NCBI RefSeq assembly: GCF_027922185.1
Contig: NZ_BSFE01000002.1
Coordinates: 473,439-537,438 of the forward strand
DNA length: 64,000 nucleotides
Reading direction: 5' to 3'
Source: Maricaulis virginensis
GTDB lineage: Bacteria; Pseudomonadota; Alphaproteobacteria; Caulobacterales; Maricaulaceae
Part shown: positions 22,135 through 30,610 of the stretch, one piece after another
Layout: each line of letters starts with the position of its first letter
Numbering within the stretch: position 1 is the stretch's first letter
Notes under the pieces: generated by a model
Database searches by the model: none
What the model saw: the letters and a program-made list of their open reading frames with translations, nothing else
What the model was told of the DNA's origin: nothing
Made by a program: the position numbers and the translations under genes

Positions 22135-22340
22135 GAAATCCCTCCCTGTCTGTCGCGGCCCAATAGGGGTGCGCAAGCATTCCGGGACAACTTAATTCGG
22201 GGTCACGCGCGGGTAAGCCCGATGTCACGCCGGGTGACTTTGAGATGAACCATCGCCTCAGACTGCGCTCAGCCTCGGCTTGCTAGACCGGTTTGCATGA
22301 AAGGCCGCCGCATGGAGCCGGCCCCCGACAGGGAGACAGG

Positions 22341-22859
22341 ATGATGACCTTCTCGAAGATGATGCTCGCCGGGGCCGCTCTGGCCTCGATCGCGTTTGCC
22401 GCCGGTGAGGCCGATGCCCAGTCGCGCTCGCGCGTCAGCGTGGAACAGTCCGGCTATGGCAATATGGTGGAGGGCCGCTTCGACGGCTGGCGCAACCGGG
22501 CCCGGATCGCCCAGCGCGGCGACCAGAACGCGGCCGCAGCCCGCCAGGATGGCTATCGCAACCGGCTCGACATTCGCCAGCAGGGTTATGACAACTGGCA
22601 GGATGTGCTGCAGGCCGGTCTCGCCAATCGTGCGCTGACCCGCCAGTTCGGCGACAATCTGACCGGCTCGGTCTATCAGTCCGGCAATGGCAATCTCGTC
22701 GGCGTCGCACAGGTGGGCGAAGGCCACACGGCCAACACCGTGCAGGAGGGCAATGGCAATATCCTCGGCGTGCTGCAGATCGGCAGCGGCCAGCACACCA
22801 CCTATCACCAGATCGGTGACGGCAATGCCGACATCGTCGTGCAGTTCGGCTGGGACTGA
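22341..22859 (+). CDS. Curlin-repeat protein (curli subunit-like)
   Basis: 172 residues with a signal peptide (ends AGEADAQ, about residue 28). The rest consists of about six or seven degenerate curlin repeats with the pattern Q-x-G-x-x-N followed by a second Gln: VEQSGYGN, IAQRGDQN, IRQQGYDN, VYQSGNGN, VQEGNGN, YHQIGDGN. Such repeats stack as a beta-solenoid in CsgA/CsgB amyloid fibres. No CsgE, F or G homologue lies in the window. A LuxR-type response regulator sits just downstream on the opposite strand; CsgD, the curli activator, is of the same HTH class, so a regulatory link is possible but unproven. Confidence 0.82.
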   Translation: MMTFSKMMLAGAALASIAFAAGEADAQSRSRVSVEQSGYGNMVEGRFDGWRNRARIAQRGDQNAAAARQDGYRNRLDIRQQGYDNWQDVLQAGLANRALTRQFGDNLTGSVYQSGNGNLVGVAQVGEGHTANTVQEGNGNILGVLQIGSGQHTTYHQIGDGNADIVVQFGWD

Positions 22860-22865
22860 CCGGGA

Positions 22866-23531
22866 TCAGCGCCCGGTGGGCTCGCCCGGCTTGTTGAGGG
22901 TGAGCCCCATCCGGGTGGCGTGCCAGGATGCTTCGGCACGCGAGGAGATGCCCAGCTTGCGATAGATCGACTTGATGTGGCTGGCCACCGTGCTCTCGGC
23001 GAGGTCGAGACTGGCCGCCACGTCGACATTGCGATGACCGCGCCCGATCAGCCCGAGGACTTCCTTTTCGCGCGCCGTCAGCTCTTCCTCCGGATCGGCC
23101 GCCGGGCCGGTATAGCGGAAATGCTCCATGATCCGCCGGGCGATCGAGGGCGACAGGGCCGGCGTCCCGTCGGCCAGGCGTTTCAGCTGGGCGGTGAGCA
23201 GATCGGCCGGGTTTTCCTTGAGCAGATAGCCCTCGGCGCCGGCCGACAGCGCGGCAACGATATGCGCGTCATCGCCCATTACGGTCGTGACGATGGGGAC
23301 GGCGTCGGGGCAGACCAGTTTCAGGCTGCGCAGGACTTCCAGTCCCGAACCGTCCGGCAGTCCCAGATCGATCAGGGCGAGGTCGAAGTCGGCACTGGCT
23401 GCGGCTGCGGCCAGGCCGCCGCGCATGCTGGCCGCCTCCTCGATGGAGCAGCCGGGAAAGGCGTTCTCGGCAATCTCGCACAGCCAGCGGCGGGTCTGGG
23501 CGACATCCTCGACGATCAGGATACGTTTCAT
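22866..23531 (-). CDS. NarL/FixJ-type response regulator
   Basis: 221 residues from the ATG at 23531. The receiver domain (1 to about 120) has the phospho-acceptor Asp in LALIDLGLPDGSG and acidic residues in IVEDVAQ; the conserved Lys is in GYLLKENP. The C-terminal LuxR HTH spans about 150-210 (LTAREKEVLGLIGRG, STVASHIKSIYRKLGI). The start codon overlaps the kinase stop (ATGA), so the pair is co-translated. It should act as a DNA-binding output of the upstream kinase. Confidence 0.94.
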   Translation of the reverse strand: MKRILIVEDVAQTRRWLCEIAENAFPGCSIEEAASMRGGLAAAAASADFDLALIDLGLPDGSGLEVLRSLKLVCPDAVPIVTTVMGDDAHIVAALSAGAEGYLLKENPADLLTAQLKRLADGTPALSPSIARRIMEHFRYTGPAADPEEELTAREKEVLGLIGRGHRNVDVAASLDLAESTVASHIKSIYRKLGISSRAEASWHATRMGLTLNKPGEPTGR

Positions 23532-25414
23532 GCCGGCACTCCGGGCTGTTTCAGCGGAAAGCGGATCTCGATCCGTGTTCCGCCGGGCGAGCTGTCGCAT
23601 GTCATTTGTCCTCCCAGTGTCTCGCTCCGGCTTTCAATGTTGGAGAGACCGTTGCCGGCGCTGACACGCTTGCGGTCAAAGCCGTGACCATTGTCGGCGA
23701 TGACAAGGCGGGCCCTGCCGGCTTCGCGGCCCAGCTGGACCGACAGACGCGTGGCACCGGAATGGCGGATCGTGTTGCTGACGGCCTCGCGGATGATCGA
23801 GCGCAGGGCGTGGGTGGCCGGGGTCGACAGGTCGGGCGTTTCACCGATGTCGTTTTCCCAGACCAGTTCGATCCCGACAGCGCCGAGGCGTTCGGCTGTT
23901 TCAACACGCAGATCTGCGAGTGTTTCGTCGAGATCGAGCCCCGGGGTCGCGGCATTGTTGATGATGTCACGCAGGTCAGTCAGCGTTTCGCGGATCATCA
24001 GATCCTTGCGGTCATGATCGCTGGAGTGCAGCGCGCCGAGCAGCTGGGCGCCGATATTGTCGTGCATGTCGCGGGCGATCCGGCTGCGTTCCTCCGCCAC
24101 GCCGCGATCATAGGACCGCCGGCTTTCTTCGGCATGAGCCATCAGTTCGATCAGCTGGCGTGCAGTGGCGAGATGCGCGGGCGAGAACAGGGCGCGGCCA
24201 CGCCAGGGATGACGCAGGATGAGGGCGGGATGTCCCGGCGTTGACGGCAGCCGCATTTCGACGCCCTCCTCGCGGATCTCGGGCTGGTCGACCGCACTGT
24301 CGGCCTCGGCGATCTCCAGCGGTGCAAACAGCCGGTCGAGCAGGCTGCGCCAGCGATGATGCCGGCTGCGCCCCGATGCACCGAAGGCGGTGTCGACCAC
24401 GGCGAGGAAGAGCTCGTCCTGCTTCAGGCCGGGCCGGGGCAGGATGCGGCGGCCGATCACATCGCGCAGCGGCAGATAGGCCAGCGCTGTGGCCAGCAGC
24501 GACACGCCGAAGGCCGGTCCGGGGTCGATCGCGATCAGCGAGACCAGAACGGCGTCGATGGCGACCAGCAGAACGGCACCGGCCGCGTAGAACAGGATGC
24601 GATAGGCCCAGTCGCCCAGCTCGAACAGGCGGAAGCGCTGCAGCCCCGCAGCGACGCCGATATAGATCAGCAGAAAGAAGGCGAAGGAATAGTGTGAATC
24701 CAGGGGCGCCGGGATCCCGAGCACGCCGGGGATTGCAGTCATCGTGATGAAACCGCCGGCGCCGAACAGCACGGCGAGACCGAACCAGATTGCCACCGCC
24801 CGTGCCTTGGGATCGCGGCCGGTCACGGCGATCTGGGCCGCGACGGCGAGGCAGATCGTCAGCATCTCTGCAGTGGTCAGCAGGTGGATGTTGTAGATGG
24901 GTTCGTCTCGGCCCTGCAGGGCGCCGGCCAGGCCGATTACGGTCCACAGACCGAAGAAAGCTGCACTGCCGATGGCGAGCACGCGCCGGTAGGGCAGGCG
25001 GCCGGGATAGCAGATAAAGAGCGCGGTCATGGCGATGCCGAACAGGGAGGCGCCGACACCGTTCAGCCCCACCAGCGCCAGGAAAACCGTGTCGGGTACA
25101 GGGGCCGTCGACTCGCGCAACGGCGCCGGTGCATAGGTAAAGCACATGGTCGCGATGCCGCTGAGCACGAAGAGCCGCGTTGCCGTGTCAGCCGGCTTCA
25201 GCGCCCAGACCCAGCCTGATATCGCGAGGGACCCGAAGCCGATCACGATCTGGATCCAGAACACATGGGAAAGACCGGTCACCGGCCGGAGCGGATCGCC
25301 GGGGATCGCCGGCCGCAAGGCCGCCCAGATTACAACCAGGCTCGCCGCGAGCCCGGCCACAAGCAATGCGGCCAGTCGCGTATTCGGTGTCAGGCGAGTG
25401 TGGCTCGTAGGCAT
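23528..25414 (-). CDS. Membrane sensor histidine kinase (HisKA_3 family)
   Basis: 628 residues from the ATG at 25414 (MPTSHTRL). The N-terminal half holds about eight to ten predicted membrane helices, for example LAALLVAGLAASLVVIWAAL and YSFAFFLLIYIGVAAGL. The kinase core follows: the H-box RIARDMHDNIGAQLLGALH carries the phosphorylated His, and the ATP-binding residues are in EAVSNTIRHSGA (N box) and VIADNGHGFD (G box). It pairs with the overlapping NarL-type regulator. The signal is unknown; many membrane helices and no periplasmic loop suggest membrane or small-molecule sensing. Confidence 0.92.
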   Translation of the reverse strand: MPTSHTRLTPNTRLAALLVAGLAASLVVIWAALRPAIPGDPLRPVTGLSHVFWIQIVIGFGSLAISGWVWALKPADTATRLFVLSGIATMCFTYAPAPLRESTAPVPDTVFLALVGLNGVGASLFGIAMTALFICYPGRLPYRRVLAIGSAAFFGLWTVIGLAGALQGRDEPIYNIHLLTTAEMLTICLAVAAQIAVTGRDPKARAVAIWFGLAVLFGAGGFITMTAIPGVLGIPAPLDSHYSFAFFLLIYIGVAAGLQRFRLFELGDWAYRILFYAAGAVLLVAIDAVLVSLIAIDPGPAFGVSLLATALAYLPLRDVIGRRILPRPGLKQDELFLAVVDTAFGASGRSRHHRWRSLLDRLFAPLEIAEADSAVDQPEIREEGVEMRLPSTPGHPALILRHPWRGRALFSPAHLATARQLIELMAHAEESRRSYDRGVAEERSRIARDMHDNIGAQLLGALHSSDHDRKDLMIRETLTDLRDIINNAATPGLDLDETLADLRVETAERLGAVGIELVWENDIGETPDLSTPATHALRSIIREAVSNTIRHSGATRLSVQLGREAGRARLVIADNGHGFDRKRVSAGNGLSNIESRSETLGGQMTCDSSPGGTRIEIRFPLKQPGVPA

Positions 25415-25591
25415 GCGTTTAACATCTTCCCCCGGCTTCCTCCGGCGTGTTGGTCCACGCTTATAGCGGCAGGCCGCCCCCGGGCCGCTCCCCCGATCAG
25501 GGGATGGCCGCTGTCGATTACACTTCGATAACCTCGTGAAATCCACCGGCAAACGCTCTGCCAGGTCTGGCGGCGGGGCACAGGAGGGGAC

Positions 25592-25951
25592 ATGAAACGC
25601 TTTTTTCAACTCATCGCGACGTTGGGTGTTGCTGCGAGTCTGAGCGCTTGCGCCTCGCTCGTCACCGGCGGTCCGCTGGTGCGTCCGGGCGAGCCGACCG
25701 GCGTGCTGGAGATCGTCAACGGGTCGAGCCGGACCTTTACCGCAATCCTCATCTCCAACTGTTCGGCCGCGAGCTACGGGCTCAACCGCCTGCCGTCGGG
25801 CGTGACGGTGCCGCCGGGGCGTTCCTACCGCTTCACCGTTTCGGCCGGTTGCTGGGATGTGGATGCGGGGCTCGCCTACAATGAAGCCCGGTTCCGCACG
25901 CAGGTGCCGGCCGGCCGGCTGGTCCGCCACACCGTTGTCGACGGGCGCTAG
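25592..25951 (+). CDS. Small lipoprotein, unknown function
   Basis: 119 residues. The N-terminus MKRFFQLIATLGVAASLSACAS has a lipobox with Cys20, preceded by a strong AGGAGGGG ribosome binding site. The mature domain (about 38-119) is beta-rich (LEIVNGSSRTFTAILISN, PPGRSYRFTVSAGCWDV) and resembles small beta-sandwich lipoproteins that carry conserved Cys. No family name can be given. It is divergent from the histidine kinase and may share its promoter region. Confidence 0.8.
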   Translation: MKRFFQLIATLGVAASLSACASLVTGGPLVRPGEPTGVLEIVNGSSRTFTAILISNCSAASYGLNRLPSGVTVPPGRSYRFTVSAGCWDVDAGLAYNEARFRTQVPAGRLVRHTVVDGR

Positions 25952-25961
25952 TCGACGACAA

Positions 25962-27254
25962 TCAGGTTCCGGCGTCCAGACTTGCTGTCAAAGCCGCCAG
26001 TTCCGGCGCGATGTCGCTGACCCGCACCTCGCGCTCGAGAACGCCGGAGAGAGCAGGCGGCAGATCGACTGTCCGGCCGATGACCGGTTCGACGATATCG
26101 GCGAATTTTCCCGGGTGGGCGGTTGCGGCGACAATCCAGGGCCGGGCCTTGCGTTCGGCTTCGGGCAGGCGTGCGTGGGCTTCCAGACCCGTCGCCGTAT
26201 GCGGGCAGGCAATATAGCCGCTGTCCTCGAATGTCGTGCGGATGCGGGTGCGGATCGTGTCGTCGCCGATGCATTCAACGCCGGCGATCCGGCCACCGTC
26301 GAACCCGTCCAGACGTTCAAAATTGCTCGGCGCACCGACATCCATGGCATTGGCAATGGTCGCGATCGATGCGCGCGCTGAATAGCGGCCCGATGAGAAC
26401 CAGTCGGACAGGGTGGTGTTGGCATTGGTGGCCAGCACGACCGGGCCGATCGGCAGGCCGCAGGCCCGCGCCAGGATGGCGGCAAAGGCATTGCCCAGAT
26501 TGCCTGTGGGGATGACGAGGCCGGGCTTCATCCCGGTTTCTGCTTCAACATCGAGCGCGGCGCGGGACCAGTAGATCATTTGCGGCAGCAGGCGGCCGAT
26601 GCTGATCGAATTGGCCGAGGTCAGCGAGTGCCTTGCGGTCAGGCCTGCATCGGCAAAGGCCGCCTTGACCAGGGCCTGGCAGGCGTCGAAATCGCCGGCC
26701 ACACGCAGCGCCGAGACAGGCGGCTTCCAGCAGCACAGCTGGTGTTCCTGGAAGGCCGAGATGCGGCCCTTGGGGAACAGGATGACGGCGCGCACGCCGG
26801 GCACGCCCTCGGCCGCGCAGCCGACAGCCCCGCCTGTATCGCCGGAAGTCGCGACCAGGACCGTGATCGGCGCGTCGGCGTCCTGGCCCAGCGCGCTGAA
26901 ACTGCGGAACAGGAAGCGGGCTCCGAAATCCTTGAAGGCGCCGGTCGGGCCATGAAACAGCTCGAGCACGGCCGGTCCATCATCGCTCGATTGCGGGGTG
27001 ACGCATGGCGCCGGAAAGTCGAACGCATCGCGGCAGATGTCCGGTATGGCGTCTGCCAGTGGCGAGCCCTCGAAGAAGGGGGCGAGCAGGCGCGCGCCCA
27101 GATCGCCCAGCCCTGACGTATCGGCGAAGTCGCCGCTGGCGAAGCCGGGCAGGTTCCCGGGCAGGTACAGGCCGCCATCGGGAGCGGCTCCGGCCTTGAG
27201 CGCGATGTCGGCGGTGACGGCAGGCGCGTTGCCGCGGGTGGAGTGAAACAGCAT
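25962..27254 (-). CDS. thrC: Threonine synthase
   Basis: 430 residues from the ATG at 27254, which gives the family N-terminus M-x-x-x-STRG and has AGGGA upstream. A GTG at 27263 that touches the thrB stop codon is an alternative. The PLP Lys is in GPTGAFKDFGARF and the phosphate-binding segment is TSGDTGGAV. It makes threonine from O-phosphohomoserine. Last gene of thrA-thrB-thrC, nine bases after thrB, under the leader attenuator at 30117. Confidence 0.96.
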   Translation of the reverse strand: MLFHSTRGNAPAVTADIALKAGAAPDGGLYLPGNLPGFASGDFADTSGLGDLGARLLAPFFEGSPLADAIPDICRDAFDFPAPCVTPQSSDDGPAVLELFHGPTGAFKDFGARFLFRSFSALGQDADAPITVLVATSGDTGGAVGCAAEGVPGVRAVILFPKGRISAFQEHQLCCWKPPVSALRVAGDFDACQALVKAAFADAGLTARHSLTSANSISIGRLLPQMIYWSRAALDVEAETGMKPGLVIPTGNLGNAFAAILARACGLPIGPVVLATNANTTLSDWFSSGRYSARASIATIANAMDVGAPSNFERLDGFDGGRIAGVECIGDDTIRTRIRTTFEDSGYIACPHTATGLEAHARLPEAERKARPWIVAATAHPGKFADIVEPVIGRTVDLPPALSGVLEREVRVSDIAPELAALTASLDAGT

Positions 27255-27262
27255 GAGCGGCA

Positions 27263-28210
27263 CTATCCCTGTTGGGGTTCGATCCGGAGCCCGGGGGAAT
27301 TCAGAGGGGCGTCATAGGCGGTTGCCGGGCATCCGGCGGATGCAAAGGCCGCGGCCATGGCTGCCCGCGTGGCGTCGAGGTCGGCCACCCGGGTCCAGGC
27401 GAAGACGGAGGGACCGGATCCGGAGAAGGAGCAGCCCAGCGCGCCGGCGTCCAGTGCGGCGGCCTGGACCGGTGCCAGTTCGGGCAGCAGGCTGGCCCGC
27501 TGCGGTTCGATGAAGATGTCGCGCAGGCCGCTGGCCACGAGGTCGAGATCGCCACTGGCGCAACCGGCAACGAAGCTGGCCATGTTCCGCGAATGCTCGA
27601 CCGCGATGTCCTTGGCGATCTGCGGCGAGAGAAGTTCGCGTGCGGCCTGGGTCTCGATCTTGCGCTGGGGGTGGAAGACGACGCAGGCGATCCCCTCGGG
27701 CAGGGGCAGGCGCCGGATCAGGGGCGGGTCGAGGCGCGCCGCCAGGACGAGACCGCCCAGCAATGCGGCCATCACATTGTCCCAGGGCGGCGGATCGGCG
27801 GAGACTTTCTCGCCCTCCATGGCCAGAGGCAGGAGTTCGATGTCTGAAAAGGGCTTGTCGAGCAGGGCATTGGCCGCACCGGCCGCGGCGACGGCCGAAG
27901 CGGCGGAGCCGCCCATGCCGGCGCTGAGCGGCACACCCTTGTGCACATCGATCCGCAGGCCGAAATCGGCCCCGGCCGCATCAAGCACGGCGGCTGCGGC
28001 GGCGAGGGCGCAATTGCGCTCCGGTTCGGCCGGCAGGCTGTCGACCAGACCCGAAACCGTGCCCAGACGCACACCGGGCTGGTCTTCCCGCGTTGCGCAG
28101 ACTTCATCACGCACGGCGTCGAAGGCGAGGCCGAGCACGTCGAAGCCGACCCCGACATTGCCCACACTGGCGGGCGCGCTGGCGCGGGCCGCCGGATTTG
28201 CTGTCGTCAT
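27263..28210 (-). CDS. thrB: Homoserine kinase (GHMP family)
   Basis: 315 residues of the classic GHMP type, unlike the ChoK-like ThrB of many alphaproteobacteria. The start has ASVGNVGVGFDVLGLA, and the ATP loop is GMGGSAASAVAAAGAAN. It phosphorylates homoserine to O-phosphohomoserine for thrC. The start ATG overlaps the thrA stop (ATGA), and the stop nearly touches thrC. Confidence 0.95.
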   Translation of the reverse strand: MTTANPAARASAPASVGNVGVGFDVLGLAFDAVRDEVCATREDQPGVRLGTVSGLVDSLPAEPERNCALAAAAAVLDAAGADFGLRIDVHKGVPLSAGMGGSAASAVAAAGAANALLDKPFSDIELLPLAMEGEKVSADPPPWDNVMAALLGGLVLAARLDPPLIRRLPLPEGIACVVFHPQRKIETQAARELLSPQIAKDIAVEHSRNMASFVAGCASGDLDLVASGLRDIFIEPQRASLLPELAPVQAAALDAGALGCSFSGSGPSVFAWTRVADLDATRAAMAAAFASAGCPATAYDAPLNSPGLRIEPQQG

Positions 28211-29997
28211 GCCACCTGTCCCGTCGACATTCGGCGGATATGGCTAAGCGGATTCTCCGGTACGGGCGATGCTTCGGCTTCGCCGGTCAGATAGGACCGC
28301 TGGATGTCCATGATATCGGCAAAGACCGCTTCCGCTGTGGGCCAGCGGCCGGCCCCCTTGCCGCGGACGGAAACCGTCTTTTGCGGCAGTTTCACGAGGA
28401 AGCCATTGCCTTCGTTGACGAGGCCAGCCAGCGGGTGATCGGGTTCCAGGGCGACGATCTCGACCCGCGCTTCAACGCGGCCGTCCGGGGTCGCTTCACA
28501 GCGGGCGATCTGCTTGAAGACCATGCCCTTCTCGTTGACCGCCCGGATCCGGTTGCCGTCGAGATCGTTCAGGCTTTCCTTCTCGATCTGGCTGGGATGC
28601 AGCGTGACGCCGAAGGCGTGATGGGCCAGCAGGACCAGCTTGTCAGCGGCATCATGACCGTCGAGATCGGTGCTGGGATCGGCCTCGGCAAAGCCCAGCC
28701 GCTGGGCTTCGCTGACGGCGTCGGCGAGGCGGGTGCCCTGCTTGAGCTGGTCGAAGATGAAATTGCACGTGCCGTTCATCACGCCTTCGACGGCCAGGAT
28801 TTCGCCATTGCGGCCGAGCAGGTCGACCAGTTCCAGGATCGGAACACCGCCGCCGATAGCGGCCGAGTAGCGCAATTGCCGTCCTTGCTGCCGGGCGAGA
28901 TCGTTGAGCCGTTCGATATCGAGCGCGACCACGGCCTTGTTCGCGGTGACAAGATGGCTGCCATCTCGCAGCACGCTCTGGCTCAGCGCGCGGGCCGTAT
29001 CCGTACCGCCCAGCGTTTCCACCACAATGTCCGGCGTTCCGGCGAGGGCGACGGCCGGGTCGTCGGTGAATTCGAGCGGCCGGTCGCAGGCGGCTGCATG
29101 TTTGGCCGGGTCGCGTACGAGAACCGGAGCGAGTTCGAACCGGCCGGGATGGGCCAGCAGGTGGGAGCAGACGCCGGCGCCGACGGCGCCATGGCCCAGC
29201 ACTGCGACTTTCAGCTTGCGCGCGGCGGGGACAGGCCCCGGGCGTTGCTGCACGCGTCCGGCGATGCGCGTCGCATAGGGGCGACCCAGAGCGGCAACCT
29301 CGATCACGATCTGGTTGTCGCGTGCCCGGAAGATGGCCTTCTCCTGCACCAGGCCCCGGCTCACGCGGACCGCTTCGTCATAGTCCAGCTGGTCGAGGCG
29401 TTCGGCATCGGCAACCTTGGCCGGGTCATCCGTGTAGACCCCGTCGACATCCTTGATCAGCCGGACCCGGTCGGCATCGAGCCAGTGGGCGAACTCGACG
29501 GCCGTCAGATCCGTCCCGCCGCGACCGAGTGTGACCGGTCCTGCAACACCTTCCCCGAAGAAGCCCGGCGCAACGATCACGTCAGCGTTTTCGAAGTGCG
29601 CCAGGACGCGGTCGGAATCGAGACCCGTGAGATTGGCGTCGAGCGGCTCGCCATCGGCCATCAGACCCATTTCATGCGGATCGAGCACGGCAGAGGGAAT
29701 GCCGGTTCGCTCCAGCGCCAGACCCATCAGCGCTGCAGACTTCAGCTCGCCGCACCGGACCAGCCGGGCCATCAGGCCGTCGCTGGACCCCTGACCCACA
29801 TCGCCGCCAACGGCAAAGAGGGCGTCGGTTTCACCTTCCAGGGCCGACACGACCGCGACAACCTTCTCGCCGGCACGCGTGTGGCGATAGATTTCGTGAG
29901 CGGCGCGGACATAGTCATCGGGCTTCTGGAGGACGGAGCTTCCGAATTTGAGAACGCAGAGCTTCAGTGGTTTTCGGGCATCGAGGTCGAGGGGCAT
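28207..29997 (-). CDS. thrA: Bifunctional aspartokinase / homoserine dehydrogenase without ACT domains
   Basis: 596 residues from the ATG at 29997 (AAGGA upstream); E. coli ThrA has about 820. Residues about 11-248 are the aspartokinase catalytic core (KFGSSV, GRGGTDLTAV, KDVDGVYTDDP). Residues about 261-596 are homoserine dehydrogenase: Rossmann loop VLGHGAVGAGV, VTANKAVVA, NGTCNFIFDQL, and the catalytic region AEADPSTDLDGHDAADK. The roughly 12-residue link between them leaves no room for the ACT domains that bind threonine or lysine. It catalyses steps 1 and 3 toward threonine. Control may therefore fall on the upstream attenuator. Confidence 0.92.
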   Translation of the reverse strand: MPLDLDARKPLKLCVLKFGSSVLQKPDDYVRAAHEIYRHTRAGEKVVAVVSALEGETDALFAVGGDVGQGSSDGLMARLVRCGELKSAALMGLALERTGIPSAVLDPHEMGLMADGEPLDANLTGLDSDRVLAHFENADVIVAPGFFGEGVAGPVTLGRGGTDLTAVEFAHWLDADRVRLIKDVDGVYTDDPAKVADAERLDQLDYDEAVRVSRGLVQEKAIFRARDNQIVIEVAALGRPYATRIAGRVQQRPGPVPAARKLKVAVLGHGAVGAGVCSHLLAHPGRFELAPVLVRDPAKHAAACDRPLEFTDDPAVALAGTPDIVVETLGGTDTARALSQSVLRDGSHLVTANKAVVALDIERLNDLARQQGRQLRYSAAIGGGVPILELVDLLGRNGEILAVEGVMNGTCNFIFDQLKQGTRLADAVSEAQRLGFAEADPSTDLDGHDAADKLVLLAHHAFGVTLHPSQIEKESLNDLDGNRIRAVNEKGMVFKQIARCEATPDGRVEARVEIVALEPDHPLAGLVNEGNGFLVKLPQKTVSVRGKGAGRWPTAEAVFADIMDIQRSYLTGEAEASPVPENPLSHIRRMSTGQVA

Positions 29998-30057
29998 GGG
30001 TCTGGATCCTTTGGGTCGTCTGGGTCTGGCTGGTGGTGAGGTGTGAATTTCGGGCAC

Positions 30058-30091
30058 AAAAAAACCCGCTCGCCGGGCCGGGGAGCGGGTT
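30058..30091 (-). terminator. Attenuator terminator of the thr operon
   Basis: Read on the minus strand, AACCCGCTC (30091-30083) pairs perfectly with GAGCGGGTT (30071-30063) around a GC-rich loop, followed by TTTTTTT. It lies 25 bases after the leader-peptide stop codon and 61 bases before the thrA start, exactly where an attenuator is placed. Confidence 0.88.
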
Positions 30092-30116
30092 CGGTGTGTT
30101 GCGGTTTTCTGGTCCG

Positions 30117-30269
30117 CTAACGCACGCCGGCCGCCCCCCGTGTCCAGGAGGTGGTCATAATGGTGGTCGTGGTGGTACCGAGGCCGCCGGGCATGGCGCC
30201 GCCGCGACCGGACAGACCGGTGACGGTCTGGGTCTGAAGGCCGGCGATGTTCATGGCGTCGAGCGTCAT
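30117..30269 (-). CDS. thrL: thr operon leader peptide
   Basis: A 50-codon frame with ATG at 30269 (AGGGAT upstream) and TAG at 30117. Residues 32-40 read TTTTTIMTT (positions 30176-30150): seven Thr and one Ile in nine codons, preceded by other Thr codons (QTQTVTG at 12-18). This is the hallmark of transcription attenuation in which slow Thr-tRNA supply stalls the ribosome and prevents the following hairpin from forming. E. coli thrL has an equivalent Thr/Ile run. The peptide is not otherwise similar and is presumably not functional as a protein. Confidence 0.85.
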   Translation of the reverse strand: MTLDAMNIAGLQTQTVTGLSGRGGAMPGGLGTTTTTIMTTSWTRGAAGVR

Positions 30270-30555
30270 GACGGGTCCATCCCTGCGGCAGCGGTGTGCT
30301 GCGCTTGCGAAGTCATCCTAGGAAGGCGCATTTGCGCTGGCGGGTCAAACAAATTTTGCGCCAGAAGTGTTTTTTTTCACCGGACTGACGCAATTTTTTG
30401 GCTGAAACCTGGTGCGCCAGTCTTGGCGAAATCTGGAACAAAATTTCCGCATCGACGATTTTGCGAAAGATCATCCTGAAAATTCCGGGTCTGGGTGCCG
30501 GAATGTGAAAATCATAAATCCGCAGGCCCGTGTCGGTTGTTCCTGTTTTCGGACA
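30270..30555. other. AT-rich regulatory gap upstream of the thr leader
   Basis: About 290 bases with runs such as TTTTTTTT and AATTTTTT that stand out from the GC-rich surroundings. No gene is seen. The thr promoter should be here on the minus strand; TTGACC (30348-30343) is a possible -35 but I see no convincing -10. Confidence 0.45.
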
Positions 30556-30588
30556 CAAAAAGACCCCGGCCGCCGGCAGCCGGGGTCC
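30556..30588 (-). terminator. Terminator of pckA
   Basis: Read on the minus strand: GGACCCCGG...CCGGGGTC stem with an inner GCCGGC part, then TTTTTGTG. It begins about 22 bases after the pckA stop codon. Confidence 0.85.
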
Positions 30589-30610
30589 TTCAATCTGGAT
30601 GGCGGCAGAC

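Noticed and set aside
27254..27263. GTG at 27263 as the thrC start
   Set aside because: It would have only about two bases between the AGGGA site and the codon, and the ATG at 27254 gives the family N-terminus.
28093..30039. 648-residue plus-strand frame opposite thrA
   Set aside because: Antisense of the aspartokinase-homoserine dehydrogenase, with no domain; the antisense strand lacks a ribosome binding site.
30058..30269. Riboswitch or T-box before thrA
   Set aside because: The leader has a translated Thr-rich frame and a simple terminator, which fits ribosome-mediated attenuation. No T-box sequence or known riboswitch core is visible.
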